Of a stretch of 64,000 nucleotides of DNA, positions 20,834 through 30,703 are shown one piece after another. Position 1 is the stretch's first letter. Every line of letters starts with the position of its first letter. A program made the position numbers and the translations under genes. The notes beneath the pieces are model-generated. The model did not search any database, had not been told where the DNA came from, and saw only the letters and a program-made list of their open reading frames with translations. The stretch comes from Glaciecola punicea ACAM 611 (GTDB lineage: Bacteria > Pseudomonadota > Gammaproteobacteria > Enterobacterales > Alteromonadaceae). The stretch spans positions 124,001-188,000 of the forward strand of contig NZ_BAET01000007.1 in assembly GCF_000252165.1 (NCBI RefSeq), given 5' to 3'.

Positions 20834-21511
20834 CTATGCGCAAAGCACTCGCTCAAGCTGTTTTTCGACGTCATGTAGGTGGTTTTGTTTTAGCCACAGC
20901 CGTACAGGTGTTTTTGCTGTTAACACTAGCGGCTCGTCAACAGCTTTACGCAACCATGAGAACTTAAACATAGTAATTGCGTGTGTATTGCTTTGCAGAT
21001 CAGCTTCTCCGTGTAGCATAAATATTTCAATCCCCTTGTGATGGTTAATTGCGAATACTTCATTAGGCCTTAATGTCACGCAAAACACTTGTTCGTATTT
21101 ACTTTCAAATAACGACTGTTTGTGAGATTGATCCACATTTTTTATCTTGGCGGCCATTTGATGTTGGTCATTTGGATCAAACTGCCACAGCTTCACAAAA
21201 ATAGTACAGCCTACTTCAGAGCCAGGAGTGTGCGATGATTGCGGCGGATTTCTCATATAAGTACCGACAGGATAATCGCCGTGTTCGTCTTGAAAAACAC
21301 CTGTAAGAACAACGAATTCCTCACCACCATTGTGAACATGAGGTGAAAATTGACTGCCTGGCGCATATCGCACGATGCTAGTAGCACGGGCTACTTCATT
21401 CCCCACACGATCAAGCATCTTTCGCTCAACACCTTGCATAGGCGACGCTATCCATTTACGTTCCTGAGCATGAACCACCACCGTGGTATCGAAATTTGCA
21501 TTTATATTCAT
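20834..21511 (-). CDS. Cupin-domain protein, ChrR-like
   Basis: 225 aa with two cupin folds in tandem. The first carries a metal-site pattern (FSPHVHNGGEEFVVLTG, then GTYMRNPPQSSHTPGS). It closely follows the anti-sigma factor ChrR C-terminal cupin, including the HVHxGGEE ligands for zinc. The second cupin (HKGIEIFMLHGEAD) appears degenerate. There is no N-terminal zinc-binding anti-sigma domain, so it is not a ChrR-type anti-sigma factor itself. The gene is 45 bp downstream of a small membrane-protein gene on the same strand and could be co-transcribed with it. Substrate is unknown. Confidence 0.8.
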   Translation of the reverse strand: MNINANFDTTVVVHAQERKWIASPMQGVERKMLDRVGNEVARATSIVRYAPGSQFSPHVHNGGEEFVVLTGVFQDEHGDYPVGTYMRNPPQSSHTPGSEVGCTIFVKLWQFDPNDQHQMAAKIKNVDQSHKQSLFESKYEQVFCVTLRPNEVFAINHHKGIEIFMLHGEADLQSNTHAITMFKFSWLRKAVDEPLVLTAKTPVRLWLKQNHLHDVEKQLERVLCA

Positions 21512-21556
21512 ATGTACTTTAGCCTGAAGGTGATCTACTTGATTTTACGCTTTTGC

Positions 21557-21778
21557 TTATTGCTTTTCTTCAATAGCTTTTACTCTAGCACGAATATCAT
21601 TGAGCACTAGAAAAGCTCCGAAAAAGACTGCACCAAATATTGCAGAAGCAACAAGGCCCACTATTGCACCTATGACGCCTCCCGATTGCCAGCCGCCAAC
21701 GAAACCTGCAATGAGTAAAAGCCAAAGTCCTATTTCCAAAAGAAGCGTGTAAAGATTTACCACTATTTTTGATAACAT
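21557..21778 (-). CDS. Small membrane protein with two hydrophobic segments
   Basis: 73 aa. I do not recognise a family. Residues about 8-27 (LYTLLLEIGLWLLLIAGFVG) and 34-58 (a glycine/alanine-rich segment ending FFGAFLVL) are hydrophobic enough to span the membrane; a charged tail follows (DIRARVKAIEEKQ). The ATG at 21778 has a strong ribosome site (AAAGGAAA). The frame is open further upstream to 21841 but without such a site, so I choose the shorter start. The Gly-rich second segment resembles small proteins with glycine-zipper helices. It is upstream of the cupin gene on the same strand. Confidence 0.65.
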   Translation of the reverse strand: MLSKIVVNLYTLLLEIGLWLLLIAGFVGGWQSGGVIGAIVGLVASAIFGAVFFGAFLVLNDIRARVKAIEEKQ

Positions 21779-22065
21779 TATAATTTCCTTTTTATTAATC
21801 CCCCTCGTTTTTTCACACAAGATTTGTGAGGTGGAAACCAAATCTTTACTTCTATAAAAACTCTAAAGGAGTTAGTGCTAACGTGTAAGCTATTTATTGC
21901 ATATTAACACCAACCCCTTTAAATCGCTGATTTCTCAAAAGTAAAAGTGAGCTAAGAATAAGGCAAATACCCTAAATTACCGGTGTTATTAGGCTGATAA
22001 ACACCTTGATGCCCATAAAAGTCGGCATATTGAAAAGACATTAGTCGTATACCCTTTTTTTTAAA

Positions 22066-22080
22066 TGTAATTTAATTACG
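22066..22080. promoter_or_regulatory. HexR operator upstream of gapB
   Basis: TGTAATTTAATTACG is identical over 15 bp to the gapA operator at 12076-12090. It lies 223 bp upstream of the gapB start codon, much further than in front of gapA or zwf, so it may act by activation or on a distant promoter. Confidence 0.8.
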
Positions 22081-22113
22081 GTTACCATTGAATACTTTAC
22101 ATATCTATCGGTT

Positions 22114-22188
22114 TATACCATTGCTTTTAGTGACAAGCTTGTTGAACGCTGTCTTATTGTCAACGAATTACAGAAGTAATGGTGTATA
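22114..22188. repeat. 75-bp imperfect inverted repeat in the gapB leader region
   Basis: TATACCATTGCTT (22114-22126) and AAGTAATGGTGTATA (22174-22188) are inverted copies apart from a two-base gap and one further mismatch. Inside lie GTTGA/TCAAC arms and the palindrome ACAAGCTTGT. The layout resembles a small palindromic intergenic element (MITE or REP-like) or a long leader hairpin. No coding potential. Confidence 0.5.
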
Positions 22189-22302
22189 TAACAACAAATG
22201 TCATAAATCTGAAAGTTTCCATCAATTTGGTGTTTTAGTGTTCTTTGCATAGAATATCCACTGGCGTAAAGTTGGCAAGTGCACAAGCAAAGGAAACGTT
22301 AT

Positions 22303-23748
22303 ATGAATCAGCAGTTTGAACAAGAATTACAGTCAAGTTGGCAAGAAAGGCAAGAATTTGCAGAGAAAATGTTACCGATAGTTGGCAGATTGTATCGCGG
22401 TAGTGCCGTAGAAATTTTAGTGTATGGTCGACCAGTGCTCAATGCCAGTGTAATTGACATTATTAAAGCGCATCGCCGAGTACGACAGTTTGAAGGCTCA
22501 AAGCTACGCCTACGTGAAAGCTGGCCTATCCTTGAGGCAATAAGCGAAATGAAACTTGCCCCTTGTCAAATCGATATTGGCAAACTTGCTTACGAATTTA
22601 ATTACGGTGAGAAGGCTGTTGAAAATGCCAATATTCAGGCTTTTTTACGCACCAAACTTAGCCAGGTATTAGATAAAGTTGACGAGCACAAGCCACGAGA
22701 TGTCGTACTTTATGGCTTTGGTAGAATAGGGCGCTTGCTAGCTCGGCTTATGATTGAACGCCAAGGCAAAGCCAACAAGCTACGTTTAAAAGCAATAGTG
22801 GTGAGAGGCGGCAGCGACGGCGATTTAGAAAAACGCGCAAGCTTGTTGCGTCGAGATTCCGTTCACGGCCCGTTTAACGGCAGTATTACGATAGACAAAG
22901 AGCGCAATGCGATAAAAGCTAACGGCTCATTTATTCAAGTCATTTATGCCAATCACCCAAGTGAAATAGATTACACAAAATATGGCATAAGCAACGCTAT
23001 AGTTTTAGATAACACCGGCATGTGGCGAGACGAAGAAGGTTTGTCGCAGCACTTACAGGCTAAGGGCGCTGCTAAAGTGCTGCTGACCGCGCCAGGCAAA
23101 GGCAACATTAAGAATATAGTGCATGGCGTTAATCACCGCGATATTTTGCCCAGCGACACTATATTGTCTGCCGCGAGTTGCACCACCAACGCAATTACGC
23201 CGGTATTAAAAGCCTTAGATGAAGAATATGGCATCGACAGTGGACATGTTGAAACAGTGCATTCTTTCACTAACGATCAAAACCTGATTGATAATTACCA
23301 TAAAGCAGAACGCCGAGGCCGTGCCGCCACCCTCAACATGGTTATTACCGAAACAGGCGCTGCAAAAGCAGTATCTAAAGCTTACCCTAAACTAGAAGGT
23401 AAACTGACCGGCAATGCGATTCGTGTGCCTACGCCTAATGTGTCTATGGCAATTTTGAATTTGAATTTACAAAAAAACACCGACAAAGAGAGCATCAATA
23501 CTTTCTTGCGTAACACCTCTTTATTCAGTGATTTACAGCATCAAATCGATTACACCTCGTCAACCGAAATAGTGTCTACCGATCTGGTGGGTACACGCGC
23601 TGCAGCTATTGTGGATTCGCAAGCCACTATTGTTGCCGACAATCGCACAACCTTGTACGTGTGGTATGACAATGAATTTGGCTATAGCGTGCAAGTAATG
23701 CGTGTGGTTACCGATATGGCTGAATTAACGGTGCCAACCCTGCCTTAG
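22303..23748 (+). CDS. gapB: Long-form glyceraldehyde-3-phosphate dehydrogenase (GapB type)
   Basis: 481 aa, about 150 residues longer than GapA. An N-terminal helical domain of about 125 residues precedes the GAPDH core, which begins at [16 protein letters not shown]. Catalytic Cys293 lies in SAASCTTNAITPVL, and the core contains VETVHSFTNDQNLIDNYH and VWYDNEFGYSVQVMR. This 480-residue type occurs beside a normal GAPDH in Pseudomonas, Vibrio and Shewanella, and is generally thought to serve gluconeogenesis or an alternative cofactor; I infer that here. The ATG at 22303 follows AAAGGAAA. A HexR operator lies 223 bp upstream. The gene is single and followed by a weak A/T-rich hairpin near 23791-23828. 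Confidence 0.92.
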   Translation: MNQQFEQELQSSWQERQEFAEKMLPIVGRLYRGSAVEILVYGRPVLNASVIDIIKAHRRVRQFEGSKLRLRESWPILEAISEMKLAPCQIDIGKLAYEFNYGEKAVENANIQAFLRTKLSQVLDKVDEHKPRDVVLYGFGRIGRLLARLMIERQGKANKLRLKAIVVRGGSDGDLEKRASLLRRDSVHGPFNGSITIDKERNAIKANGSFIQVIYANHPSEIDYTKYGISNAIVLDNTGMWRDEEGLSQHLQAKGAAKVLLTAPGKGNIKNIVHGVNHRDILPSDTILSAASCTTNAITPVLKALDEEYGIDSGHVETVHSFTNDQNLIDNYHKAERRGRAATLNMVITETGAAKAVSKAYPKLEGKLTGNAIRVPTPNVSMAILNLNLQKNTDKESINTFLRNTSLFSDLQHQIDYTSSTEIVSTDLVGTRAAAIVDSQATIVADNRTTLYVWYDNEFGYSVQVMRVVTDMAELTVPTLP

Positions 23749-23901
23749 TTAGCATAAGGGGCGTTGTCAAAACCATGCTTGAACAAACTAAAAAAGCTGT
23801 TTAGTGCAATCTACGCCGCTTTTTTTTATTACAGGTTTTGCAAATCTACTTTGTTTGCTAGTATACAGAAAAATAACAATAACAAGCGTGCGTGCCTGCT
23901 T

Positions 23902-25116
23902 ATGTCAAATACCGTAAATGCGTCAAATAAGTCACTTAAGCCCATTCTTTCAATTAGTAGCAATTTCGATAGTGGCAATATTAAAGTGCTAGGGCTCAAC
24001 GCGCCCAACGATATTCAACTGGCCATAAATAAAGACAATGATTCTGAATTTTACCAGTGGTTCCATTTTAAGCTGCATGCCACTGCCTTCATTGAATATA
24101 AATTACATATTAATGACTTGGCCAAATCGGCTTATCCAGACGGTTGGAAAGGTTATCAGGCTGTAGCGTCTTACGATCGTGAAACATGGTTTAGAGTCGA
24201 CACTGAATTTACCGGTAATCAACTCATTATCGATTTAACCCCAGAGTACGACAGCGTTTATTTTGCTTACTTTGCCCCTTACAGCTACGAGCGTCATCTA
24301 GACCTCATTGCCAACGCGCAAATGAGCTTTGACTGCAGACATGAGCTGCTTGGCTTAACGCTCGACGGCAGGGAACTTAACTTACTTGTTATCGGTGAGC
24401 TTGATGCCCACGCATCTAGCAACGATACAGACAGTTCCCAGCAAACACCCGCAAAACATAAAGTATGGATAACAGCCCGTCAACATCCAGGTGAAACTAT
24501 GGCGCAGTGGCTAATCGAAGGCCTACTGGGTCGATTGTTAGATGAAGACGATGGTCTTGCCAAAATACTGCTGCAGCACTGCGTTTTTTATGTTGTGCCT
24601 AATATGAACCCTGACGGCAGCGTTCGAGGACACCTGCGTACCAATGCCGCTGGCATAAATCTTAACAGAGAATGGGCAAAGCCAAGCGCCGATAAAAGTC
24701 CAGAGGTATTTCACGTACTCAACAAAATGCAAGAAACGGACGTAGATATATTTCTTGACGTTCACGGAGATGAAGCCTTACCGTATAATTTTGTGGCGGG
24801 AAGTGAAGGTATTCCAGGTTACGATGAGCGTATTAAAATGCTCGAAGACACTTTCAAAGACTCACTAATGGCAACCACGCCTGAATTTCAGGATGTTTAT
24901 GGCTATGACAAAGACGAACCGGGCAAAGCTAATCTTTCCATAGCCAATAACGCCGTTGCGCATAAGTTTAATTGCCTTGCCTACACTTTAGAAATGCCCT
25001 TTAAAGACAATGCGGATTTACCTGATGAAAGCTTCGGCTGGTCGATAGCAAGGTGTCAGCAATTGGGCGAAGATGTACTGGTGGCGGTTAACGCTGTTGT
25101 TAAAAAACTTTCTTAA
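23902..25116 (+). CDS. M14 family cytosolic carboxypeptidase-like protein
   Basis: 404 aa from the ATG at 23902; the frame is open to 23764, but the extra N-terminus is basic, non-conserved and contains a hairpin-like sequence, so I prefer the shorter form. Residues about 1-130 form the beta-rich N-terminal domain typical of cytosolic carboxypeptidases (CCP). The M14 zinc site follows: RQHPGETMAQW gives the His and Glu ligands, DVHGD the second His, and TLEMPF the catalytic Glu. NPDGSVRGHLRTN and INLNREW are substrate-binding motifs. Eukaryotic relatives remove glutamates from tubulin tails; bacterial substrates are unknown. No signal peptide is visible, so it should be cytosolic. Confidence 0.88.
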   Translation: MSNTVNASNKSLKPILSISSNFDSGNIKVLGLNAPNDIQLAINKDNDSEFYQWFHFKLHATAFIEYKLHINDLAKSAYPDGWKGYQAVASYDRETWFRVDTEFTGNQLIIDLTPEYDSVYFAYFAPYSYERHLDLIANAQMSFDCRHELLGLTLDGRELNLLVIGELDAHASSNDTDSSQQTPAKHKVWITARQHPGETMAQWLIEGLLGRLLDEDDGLAKILLQHCVFYVVPNMNPDGSVRGHLRTNAAGINLNREWAKPSADKSPEVFHVLNKMQETDVDIFLDVHGDEALPYNFVAGSEGIPGYDERIKMLEDTFKDSLMATTPEFQDVYGYDKDEPGKANLSIANNAVAHKFNCLAYTLEMPFKDNADLPDESFGWSIARCQQLGEDVLVAVNAVVKKLS

Positions 25117-25232
25117 GAAGAACGTATAAATAAACATTATTAGTTTGAGCGAAAATAAAACCTAAGTTAAACAAGGTAACAAAAGCTCAACGTCAACGGT
25201 TTTACACGCCAACAATAAAAAGGAATAATAAA

Positions 25233-26900
25233 GTGGACGTATTACACGATTTTTTTAAATTACTCGACAGTTTTTTAGGCTCTGCTGTCTGGTTTCCGTA
25301 TGCGCTATTAGGTACTGGTGCTTTTTTTACTATTTATTTAAAGTTTCCGCAAATACGTTATTTTAAGCATGCCTGGAGAGTAGTAACAGGCAAGTTTGAC
25401 AAAAAAGGCGCTCCAGGAGATACCACGCATTTTCAATCTCTCACCACGGCGCTTTCGGGCACGGTGGGCACCGGTAATATTGGCGGTGTTGCACTGGCTA
25501 TTTTTCTAGGCGGCCCTGCTGCACTATTTTGGATGTGGGCCACTGCATTTTTTGGCATGACGACCAAGTTTGTGGAAGTAACCTTGTCGCACAAGTACCG
25601 CGAAAAAACTGCCGATGGTACCTTCTCAGGCGGTCCCATGTACTACATGGATAAAAAATTAAACATGAAATGGCTAGCGGTGGTTTTCGCGGTGGCCACG
25701 GTTATCAGTTCATTTGGCACCGGTAACCTACCGCAAAGTAACAGTATAGCGATCACCATGGAAGCCACCTTTGGCTTTGAACCTTGGATAGTGGGCAGCG
25801 TGTTAGCCATACTGTTGGGTTTAGTCATATTAGGCGGCATAACCCGTATTGCGGCAGTTACTTCTAGGGTTGTGCCGTTTATGGCCGTGGTATATATCGT
25901 GGGTGCATTTTCGGTCATTTTTTTCAACATCGAAAATGTGGGTCCTGCTTTTGTATCAATCTTTACCGACGCTTTCACCGGCTCAGCCGCAGCGGGTGGT
26001 TTCTTAGGCGCAACCTTTGCATACGCTTTTAACCGCGGTGTCAACCGAGGCTTATTTTCAAACGAAGCTGGACAAGGTTCAGCGCCTATTGCCCACGCAG
26101 CTGCTAAAACAGAAGAGCCTGTTTCTGAAGGTATGGTGTCAATATTAGAGCCTTTCATCGATACTATTATAATATGTACTCTTACCGGCTTAGTTATTTT
26201 AAGTTCTGGGGTGTGGAATGAAAAACACGAAAATATATTCGACCGCTCTGATATGTATTACGTGCAGGGTTCTCTTTCGCAAGACAATATCGCCGATTCC
26301 ACCAATGTATTTCAATATTTAAACAAACTAGACGGCACTACAATAGAGCCTTTCAATGGCACGATTGCGGTAGTGAATGGTGTCGCAGTCTCTGACGGTT
26401 TTACGCTAATTAACGCCCGTTCTTTCGCTGAAGAAGTGACTTATCATGTAGGTTCGCTAGATGATCTGTTTTCGGGCACCTTAATTATTGAAGACGGATC
26501 TATCACGCGCGACAATATTATTGTACATGGAAAATCGCTCATTCACTCAGCGACCCTCACCACATTGGCATTTACCAAAGGTTATTTTGGTGACTTTGGC
26601 CAATACATCGTTTCTATAGGGCTGTTACTATTTGCGTTTTCAACTGCTATCGCTTGGTCCTACTATGGCGATAGAGCCATGACTTATTTATTTGGACCAG
26701 CCTCGGTAATGCCTTACAGGGTGGTATATGTATTTGCCTTCTTGTGGGCTGCAGTGTCAGATACCACCTTAGTATGGACTTTGTCAGCGGTGGCAATAGT
26801 GGTCATGACATTACCAAACTTAGTGGGTATCTTATTGCTGAGAAAAGATATGAAAGATTCGGTTAAAGCATACTGGGATAAAGTAAAAGTGGCTAAATAG
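25233..26900 (+). CDS. Sodium:alanine symporter family (AGCS) transporter with inserted domain
   Basis: 555 aa. The Na+/alanine(glycine) symporter signatures are clear: [19 protein letters not shown], the [12 protein letters not shown] segment, and [20 protein letters not shown]. The family is usually 450-490 residues. The excess is a soluble-looking insert of about 100 residues (roughly 330-433, from [14 protein letters not shown] to [10 protein letters not shown]) between late membrane helices. The start is a GTG at 25233 with an AAGGA site upstream. Import of a small neutral amino acid is inferred. The gene is monocistronic and a stable hairpin follows at 26960. Confidence 0.9.
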   Translation: MDVLHDFFKLLDSFLGSAVWFPYALLGTGAFFTIYLKFPQIRYFKHAWRVVTGKFDKKGAPGDTTHFQSLTTALSGTVGTGNIGGVALAIFLGGPAALFWMWATAFFGMTTKFVEVTLSHKYREKTADGTFSGGPMYYMDKKLNMKWLAVVFAVATVISSFGTGNLPQSNSIAITMEATFGFEPWIVGSVLAILLGLVILGGITRIAAVTSRVVPFMAVVYIVGAFSVIFFNIENVGPAFVSIFTDAFTGSAAAGGFLGATFAYAFNRGVNRGLFSNEAGQGSAPIAHAAAKTEEPVSEGMVSILEPFIDTIIICTLTGLVILSSGVWNEKHENIFDRSDMYYVQGSLSQDNIADSTNVFQYLNKLDGTTIEPFNGTIAVVNGVAVSDGFTLINARSFAEEVTYHVGSLDDLFSGTLIIEDGSITRDNIIVHGKSLIHSATLTTLAFTKGYFGDFGQYIVSIGLLLFAFSTAIAWSYYGDRAMTYLFGPASVMPYRVVYVFAFLWAAVSDTTLVWTLSAVAIVVMTLPNLVGILLLRKDMKDSVKAYWDKVKVAK

Positions 26901-26959
26901 AGCGATGCTTTAGCGCTTGATATTAGACTACCTTTCATCGGAACGTTACGTTTGAAAGA

Positions 26960-26990
26960 GCGTCCTTGCTGATATATTATGCAAGGGCGT
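26960..26990 (+). terminator. Hairpin after the alanine symporter gene
   Basis: GCGTCCTTGC (26960-26969) pairs with GCAAGGGCGT (26981-26990) over 10 bp with two G-T wobbles and an 11-nt loop. There is no clear T-run after it, so it may be a terminator or a 3' stabilising stem. Confidence 0.5.
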
Positions 26991-27103
26991 ATTTCAATAT
27001 AAAAATATTGATGAGTAAGGGCTTTTGATTATCAGGCCATTTAACGTGGGTTTGTAGGGTGAAAAGTACGAAGTAATTAATATAGGGGAAATGCAAAGGT
27101 ATT

Positions 27104-27436
27104 ATGGCAATTATTAACTGTCCATCTTGTAACAAAACAATTTCTGACAAAGCCAAAAGCTGTTCTCACTGTAAACATGAATTTGGTGATATCAGCGCAG
27201 AGGATATTCGTAGAAAAGCCGCGGCTAAACGCTACAAAGCGATGCAGAAAATTCAAAACCAATCCATGCTAGCAATGTTACTGTTCATTATAGGGTGCTA
27301 TTTCGCTTTTTTAGGTGATTTTCCCGCAGGCAAAAATGGTATATTGATGTACAATGCTTCCATTGCGATTACGATCATTGGCTTTATATGGTACGCCATT
27401 AACAGAGTGCGTATTACACTTATAAAACGAAGCTAA
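27104..27436 (+). CDS. Zinc-ribbon membrane protein
   Basis: 110 aa. The N-terminus is a zinc ribbon with two CxxC pairs (INCPSCNK and KSCSHCKHEFGD, residues 5-28). It is followed by a basic linker and two probable membrane helices (about residues 52-70 and 80-100), ending in a basic tail. The layout of N-terminal zinc ribbon plus two helices is common among uncharacterised small proteins. An AAAGG site precedes the ATG. The yeaC-like gene starts 34 bp downstream, so these may be one transcript. Function unknown. Confidence 0.75.
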   Translation: MAIINCPSCNKTISDKAKSCSHCKHEFGDISAEDIRRKAAAKRYKAMQKIQNQSMLAMLLFIIGCYFAFLGDFPAGKNGILMYNASIAITIIGFIWYAINRVRITLIKRS

Positions 27437-27470
27437 CATTCGGTGTTTTTTATCAGGTATAGGGTATTTT

Positions 27471-27764
27471 ATGCAAGCTGAACAGCTACTGGCGGTAATG
27501 TCACCAGACATTTACGGCAAATTTAAACAGGCCATCGAAACTGGTAAATGGCTAGACGGAAAGCCCTTAAGCCCACAGCAGCGTGAAACGGTGCTGCAAG
27601 CGGTGTTGATGTATCAAGCCAAAGTAGAGCAGTCTGAAGAACATATGACCGTGGGGAAAAATGGCGAGATTGTGCAAAAATCTCGACAGCAGTTACAGCA
27701 AGAGCTTAAACAAGCACAGTCTAAAGAAATAAATATAGCGCGGTTTAAACAGGATGATTTTTAG
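27471..27764 (+). CDS. YeaC-like DUF1315 protein
   Basis: 97 aa, matching E. coli YeaC over its full length. Shared blocks are the start MSPDIYGKFKQAIETGKW, a GKPLSPQQRE core, EHMTVGKNGEIVQKS and the C-terminal IARFK. The function of the family is not known. It overlaps the next gene by 11 bp (27754-27764), which points to translational coupling with the DUF349 protein. In E. coli yeaC is close to gapA; here gapB and gapA are in the same window. Confidence 0.85.
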   Translation: MQAEQLLAVMSPDIYGKFKQAIETGKWLDGKPLSPQQRETVLQAVLMYQAKVEQSEEHMTVGKNGEIVQKSRQQLQQELKQAQSKEINIARFKQDDF

Positions 27765-30666
27765 TCAGTTTTTTTCCCCCAACCACAAGAGTAGTGATCC
27801 TGAAAAGCGTATTGCTAGCATAGACAAACTTAATAAAGACACGAAAAAAGACAAGAGCATACTGCACGAGCTTGCTTTTAACGACGATAATGACGCGGTA
27901 TCTCTTACTGCACTCAACAAGCTCGATTCCTTTGTGCTATGGATGAAATCGGCAGAAGCATCGGCATCGCTGCGCATAAAAAAACATGCTATGCAAGTTT
28001 GTATTGCGCAGCTTGAAGATGAAAAAATTGTCTCAGATAAGTTGTTTTTAGCATTTATAGGTGAAAGTAAAAACAAGCCATTGTTAGAGCAACTGCTTTT
28101 TTCCAGCAAGCGCTTACAAAGACAAGATACACTAGCATTAAACACACTATTTTCACTCAAAAATGCAAACCATATTCGCCGCTTTTATCAAGAACATGCC
28201 AGCATAAGCCAGCAAATCCTCATTGTCGATAAAACCCACGATGTTAAAACACTGTCTAGAATGAACAAATACGCAAAAGATGCGCGCGTTGCGAGCGCGA
28301 TTAGCGATAAAGTCACGAACGTGTCGCTTATGGCGGAAAAGCCACTAAAAATCACCCAGCAAATAAGCATGATTAATTCTAGATTGTTGGCGCTAAAAGA
28401 CGCCCAAGACTACGAGTATTTGCGCACACAGTTAGAGCAGCTTAGCCGCGAATTTGAAAGTTTACAGCCCGACATTGAATGTTTAGGCGACGTTGTGCAG
28501 TGTTCATTAAGTGAAAAATATGAAAGCCTAAAAGCGGTAGTTGTAAGTAAGTTAGCCACATTTGAAGAGGCACATAGAAAAACACAAAGGCTTGAACAAA
28601 CAAGCTCACAGTTGCGCGATCTGCAGGAACGATGCAAGCAAGTGCAAGTGCAAATAGAAGCATTAAATCGCCAGGAGCCTCACGCTCATAAAACTGCCGA
28701 AAACACAGCTGAAAACAACGCTATAAATCCTGCCGACAGTACCACGGATAATGTACAAGCCTTCGTCACGATCTTGAGTACAACCTTAGAAGATGTCACA
28801 AAGACGATAAGCGTAATTGATCAAAAAACGCATACACAAACTCACATTCAACAGCTTGCACGCCTAAGATCTTTTGTTGAACATCTGCAAGCTCAGTTAG
28901 CAAATGTATTTGATATTGTTGAGTTTGCATACAAGGGTAAGCTTATAAGTGAAGCATTAGCGCAGCTATTTTTAGATCACGAAAAACAAAGTGAAAGCCT
29001 GATATCACAGGGAGAAATTGTGGTTTTAAAGGAAAAAATCAGTGTGCAAAAAGCCGCATTTGCGCAGCTCAAAGAAGATGCTAAGGGACTACTACCATCG
29101 CACGTTAGTAAAGAGTTCTCTCAAACACTGTCAACCGTAAATGCGCTAGTTAAACAGCTAAACGATCACTACAAGCAAATTGAATATAAATGTGAAAATA
29201 AGCTGAAAGTAGTTGACAGAATGATAACGCAGGGTAAGTTTAAACCCGCAATGGCGATGTTCCATAACGTACAAAATTTATATGAAAGAGTGGCAGGAAA
29301 TGCGCCAGTGCGTTTACAAAAACTGTTTGACCATACCTCTGCCCAGATTAATAAGCTGCAAGAATGGCAGGCTTACATTGCTCAACCTCGTAAGCCGGCA
29401 TTGCTTGAGCAGGCCGAAGCATTAGCAGACAGTATATTTGAAGATCCCTATGAGCGCTCTCATAGAGTTAGAATATTAAGGCAAGAATGGAATAGCTTAG
29501 GTCAATTGCATACGCCTGAAGATGAAGCTGATAACAAAGCTTTCGACGCACTTGTAGAAAAAGCGTTTGTGCCCTGCAGAGCCTTTTTTGCCGAATTAGA
29601 AAGACAACGAGAGTTAAACTACCAAAAAGCTCTAGACCTTATTCAAGAAGCAAAAAGCTTAGACAATGAACTGCCAGCACCAGAGTTAGCCTCGAAAATG
29701 GGGGCCTTGAAGGTGCAGTTTAATAAACTAGGTGAGCTTGAAAAAAGCCAAATAAGTAAAGTGCGACGTGATTTCACCAAGGCATTAAAGCCACTAGGCG
29801 CTATCATTAACAGCGCGCAGCAGCAGTGCGCACAGCAAAAGCAGGGATTGATTAATCAAGCTAAAAAAATTGCAGATGAGTCCACAGAAGAAGCACAACT
29901 GTCCCAAGGCGTCGAAAAAGCTAAGCTGATGCAGCAAAAGTGGCAGCAAATTGGGTTTGCGGGTAAAAATATCGACAATGAGCTTTGGCAGGCATTTAGG
30001 CAAGCTAATGATGAGCTCTTTAACCGTTTTCATAAACATATGAATGCTAAAAAAGACGCCAGCCAAGCGCAATTTAAAGGTATAGATAGAGAGATAAGTC
30101 AGCTTATCGCTAAAGTAAAAGCGGCCAAAAACAGCGGTGAACTTCAGTTTTATGAATCTGAGTATACTGCGCTAGAAGAAAAAGTTAAAGCGTCAGACGC
30201 GCAAAGCTTTAAAAAATTACAGCCACACTTACGCAAAGCTGACGATATATATACGCAGGCCAATGAGCGCCTAAAAAAGCAGCAGAGCACGTCGGCGCTC
30301 AATAATTTGTTTGGTTTTCTCCAGTCGTATAACACCATTGAATTGCCTGATGAGCATGAGTATTTGCTAGGGCGATACAAATCATGGGTAAAAGGCGATG
30401 TGCCCAAAGTCGATTTACTGGTTGGTTTGGATAGACTCGCGCTTACGCAAGTTGCGGCGCTATTAATAGACGTACCTTATGCAAGTATACCTGTTGGTGA
30501 TGAAGCCACACGTCAAAATTTACAGTTACAGATGATGGCCGCAAAACTTCAAGGCGACAGTGTAATTGAACCAGAGACGGTGTTAGCCACGTGGGTGAGT
30601 AGGGGGCCAATTCAAAACATAGAACAAGATAGTTTGCAGGCGATGAAGAAGCTTTTTACGCGTTAG
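27754..30666 (+). CDS. Large DUF349-repeat coiled-coil protein
   Basis: 970 aa. The sequence is dominated by charged, Gln- and Lys-rich helices with many heptad-like stretches, suggesting long coiled coils. DUF349-type modules can be seen by the recurring pattern R-x-x-W-x-x-L-G or W-x-x-I-G around residues 570-580 (RILRQEWNSLGQ), 650-665 (LKVQFNKLGELEK) and 725-740 (KAKLMQQKWQQIGFAG). The C-terminus (about 875-965) is a separate globular region with no signature I know. No signal peptide or membrane segment. It overlaps the yeaC-like gene and is followed 37 bp later by ansA. Function is unknown; long rod-like scaffolding is an inference from composition. Confidence 0.8.
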   Translation: MIFSQFFSPNHKSSDPEKRIASIDKLNKDTKKDKSILHELAFNDDNDAVSLTALNKLDSFVLWMKSAEASASLRIKKHAMQVCIAQLEDEKIVSDKLFLAFIGESKNKPLLEQLLFSSKRLQRQDTLALNTLFSLKNANHIRRFYQEHASISQQILIVDKTHDVKTLSRMNKYAKDARVASAISDKVTNVSLMAEKPLKITQQISMINSRLLALKDAQDYEYLRTQLEQLSREFESLQPDIECLGDVVQCSLSEKYESLKAVVVSKLATFEEAHRKTQRLEQTSSQLRDLQERCKQVQVQIEALNRQEPHAHKTAENTAENNAINPADSTTDNVQAFVTILSTTLEDVTKTISVIDQKTHTQTHIQQLARLRSFVEHLQAQLANVFDIVEFAYKGKLISEALAQLFLDHEKQSESLISQGEIVVLKEKISVQKAAFAQLKEDAKGLLPSHVSKEFSQTLSTVNALVKQLNDHYKQIEYKCENKLKVVDRMITQGKFKPAMAMFHNVQNLYERVAGNAPVRLQKLFDHTSAQINKLQEWQAYIAQPRKPALLEQAEALADSIFEDPYERSHRVRILRQEWNSLGQLHTPEDEADNKAFDALVEKAFVPCRAFFAELERQRELNYQKALDLIQEAKSLDNELPAPELASKMGALKVQFNKLGELEKSQISKVRRDFTKALKPLGAIINSAQQQCAQQKQGLINQAKKIADESTEEAQLSQGVEKAKLMQQKWQQIGFAGKNIDNELWQAFRQANDELFNRFHKHMNAKKDASQAQFKGIDREISQLIAKVKAAKNSGELQFYESEYTALEEKVKASDAQSFKKLQPHLRKADDIYTQANERLKKQQSTSALNNLFGFLQSYNTIELPDEHEYLLGRYKSWVKGDVPKVDLLVGLDRLALTQVAALLIDVPYASIPVGDEATRQNLQLQMMAAKLQGDSVIEPETVLATWVSRGPIQNIEQDSLQAMKKLFTR

Positions 30667-30703
30667 TTAAGCCCGTTATTATATGTAAAGTGAACGACAA
30701 AAA

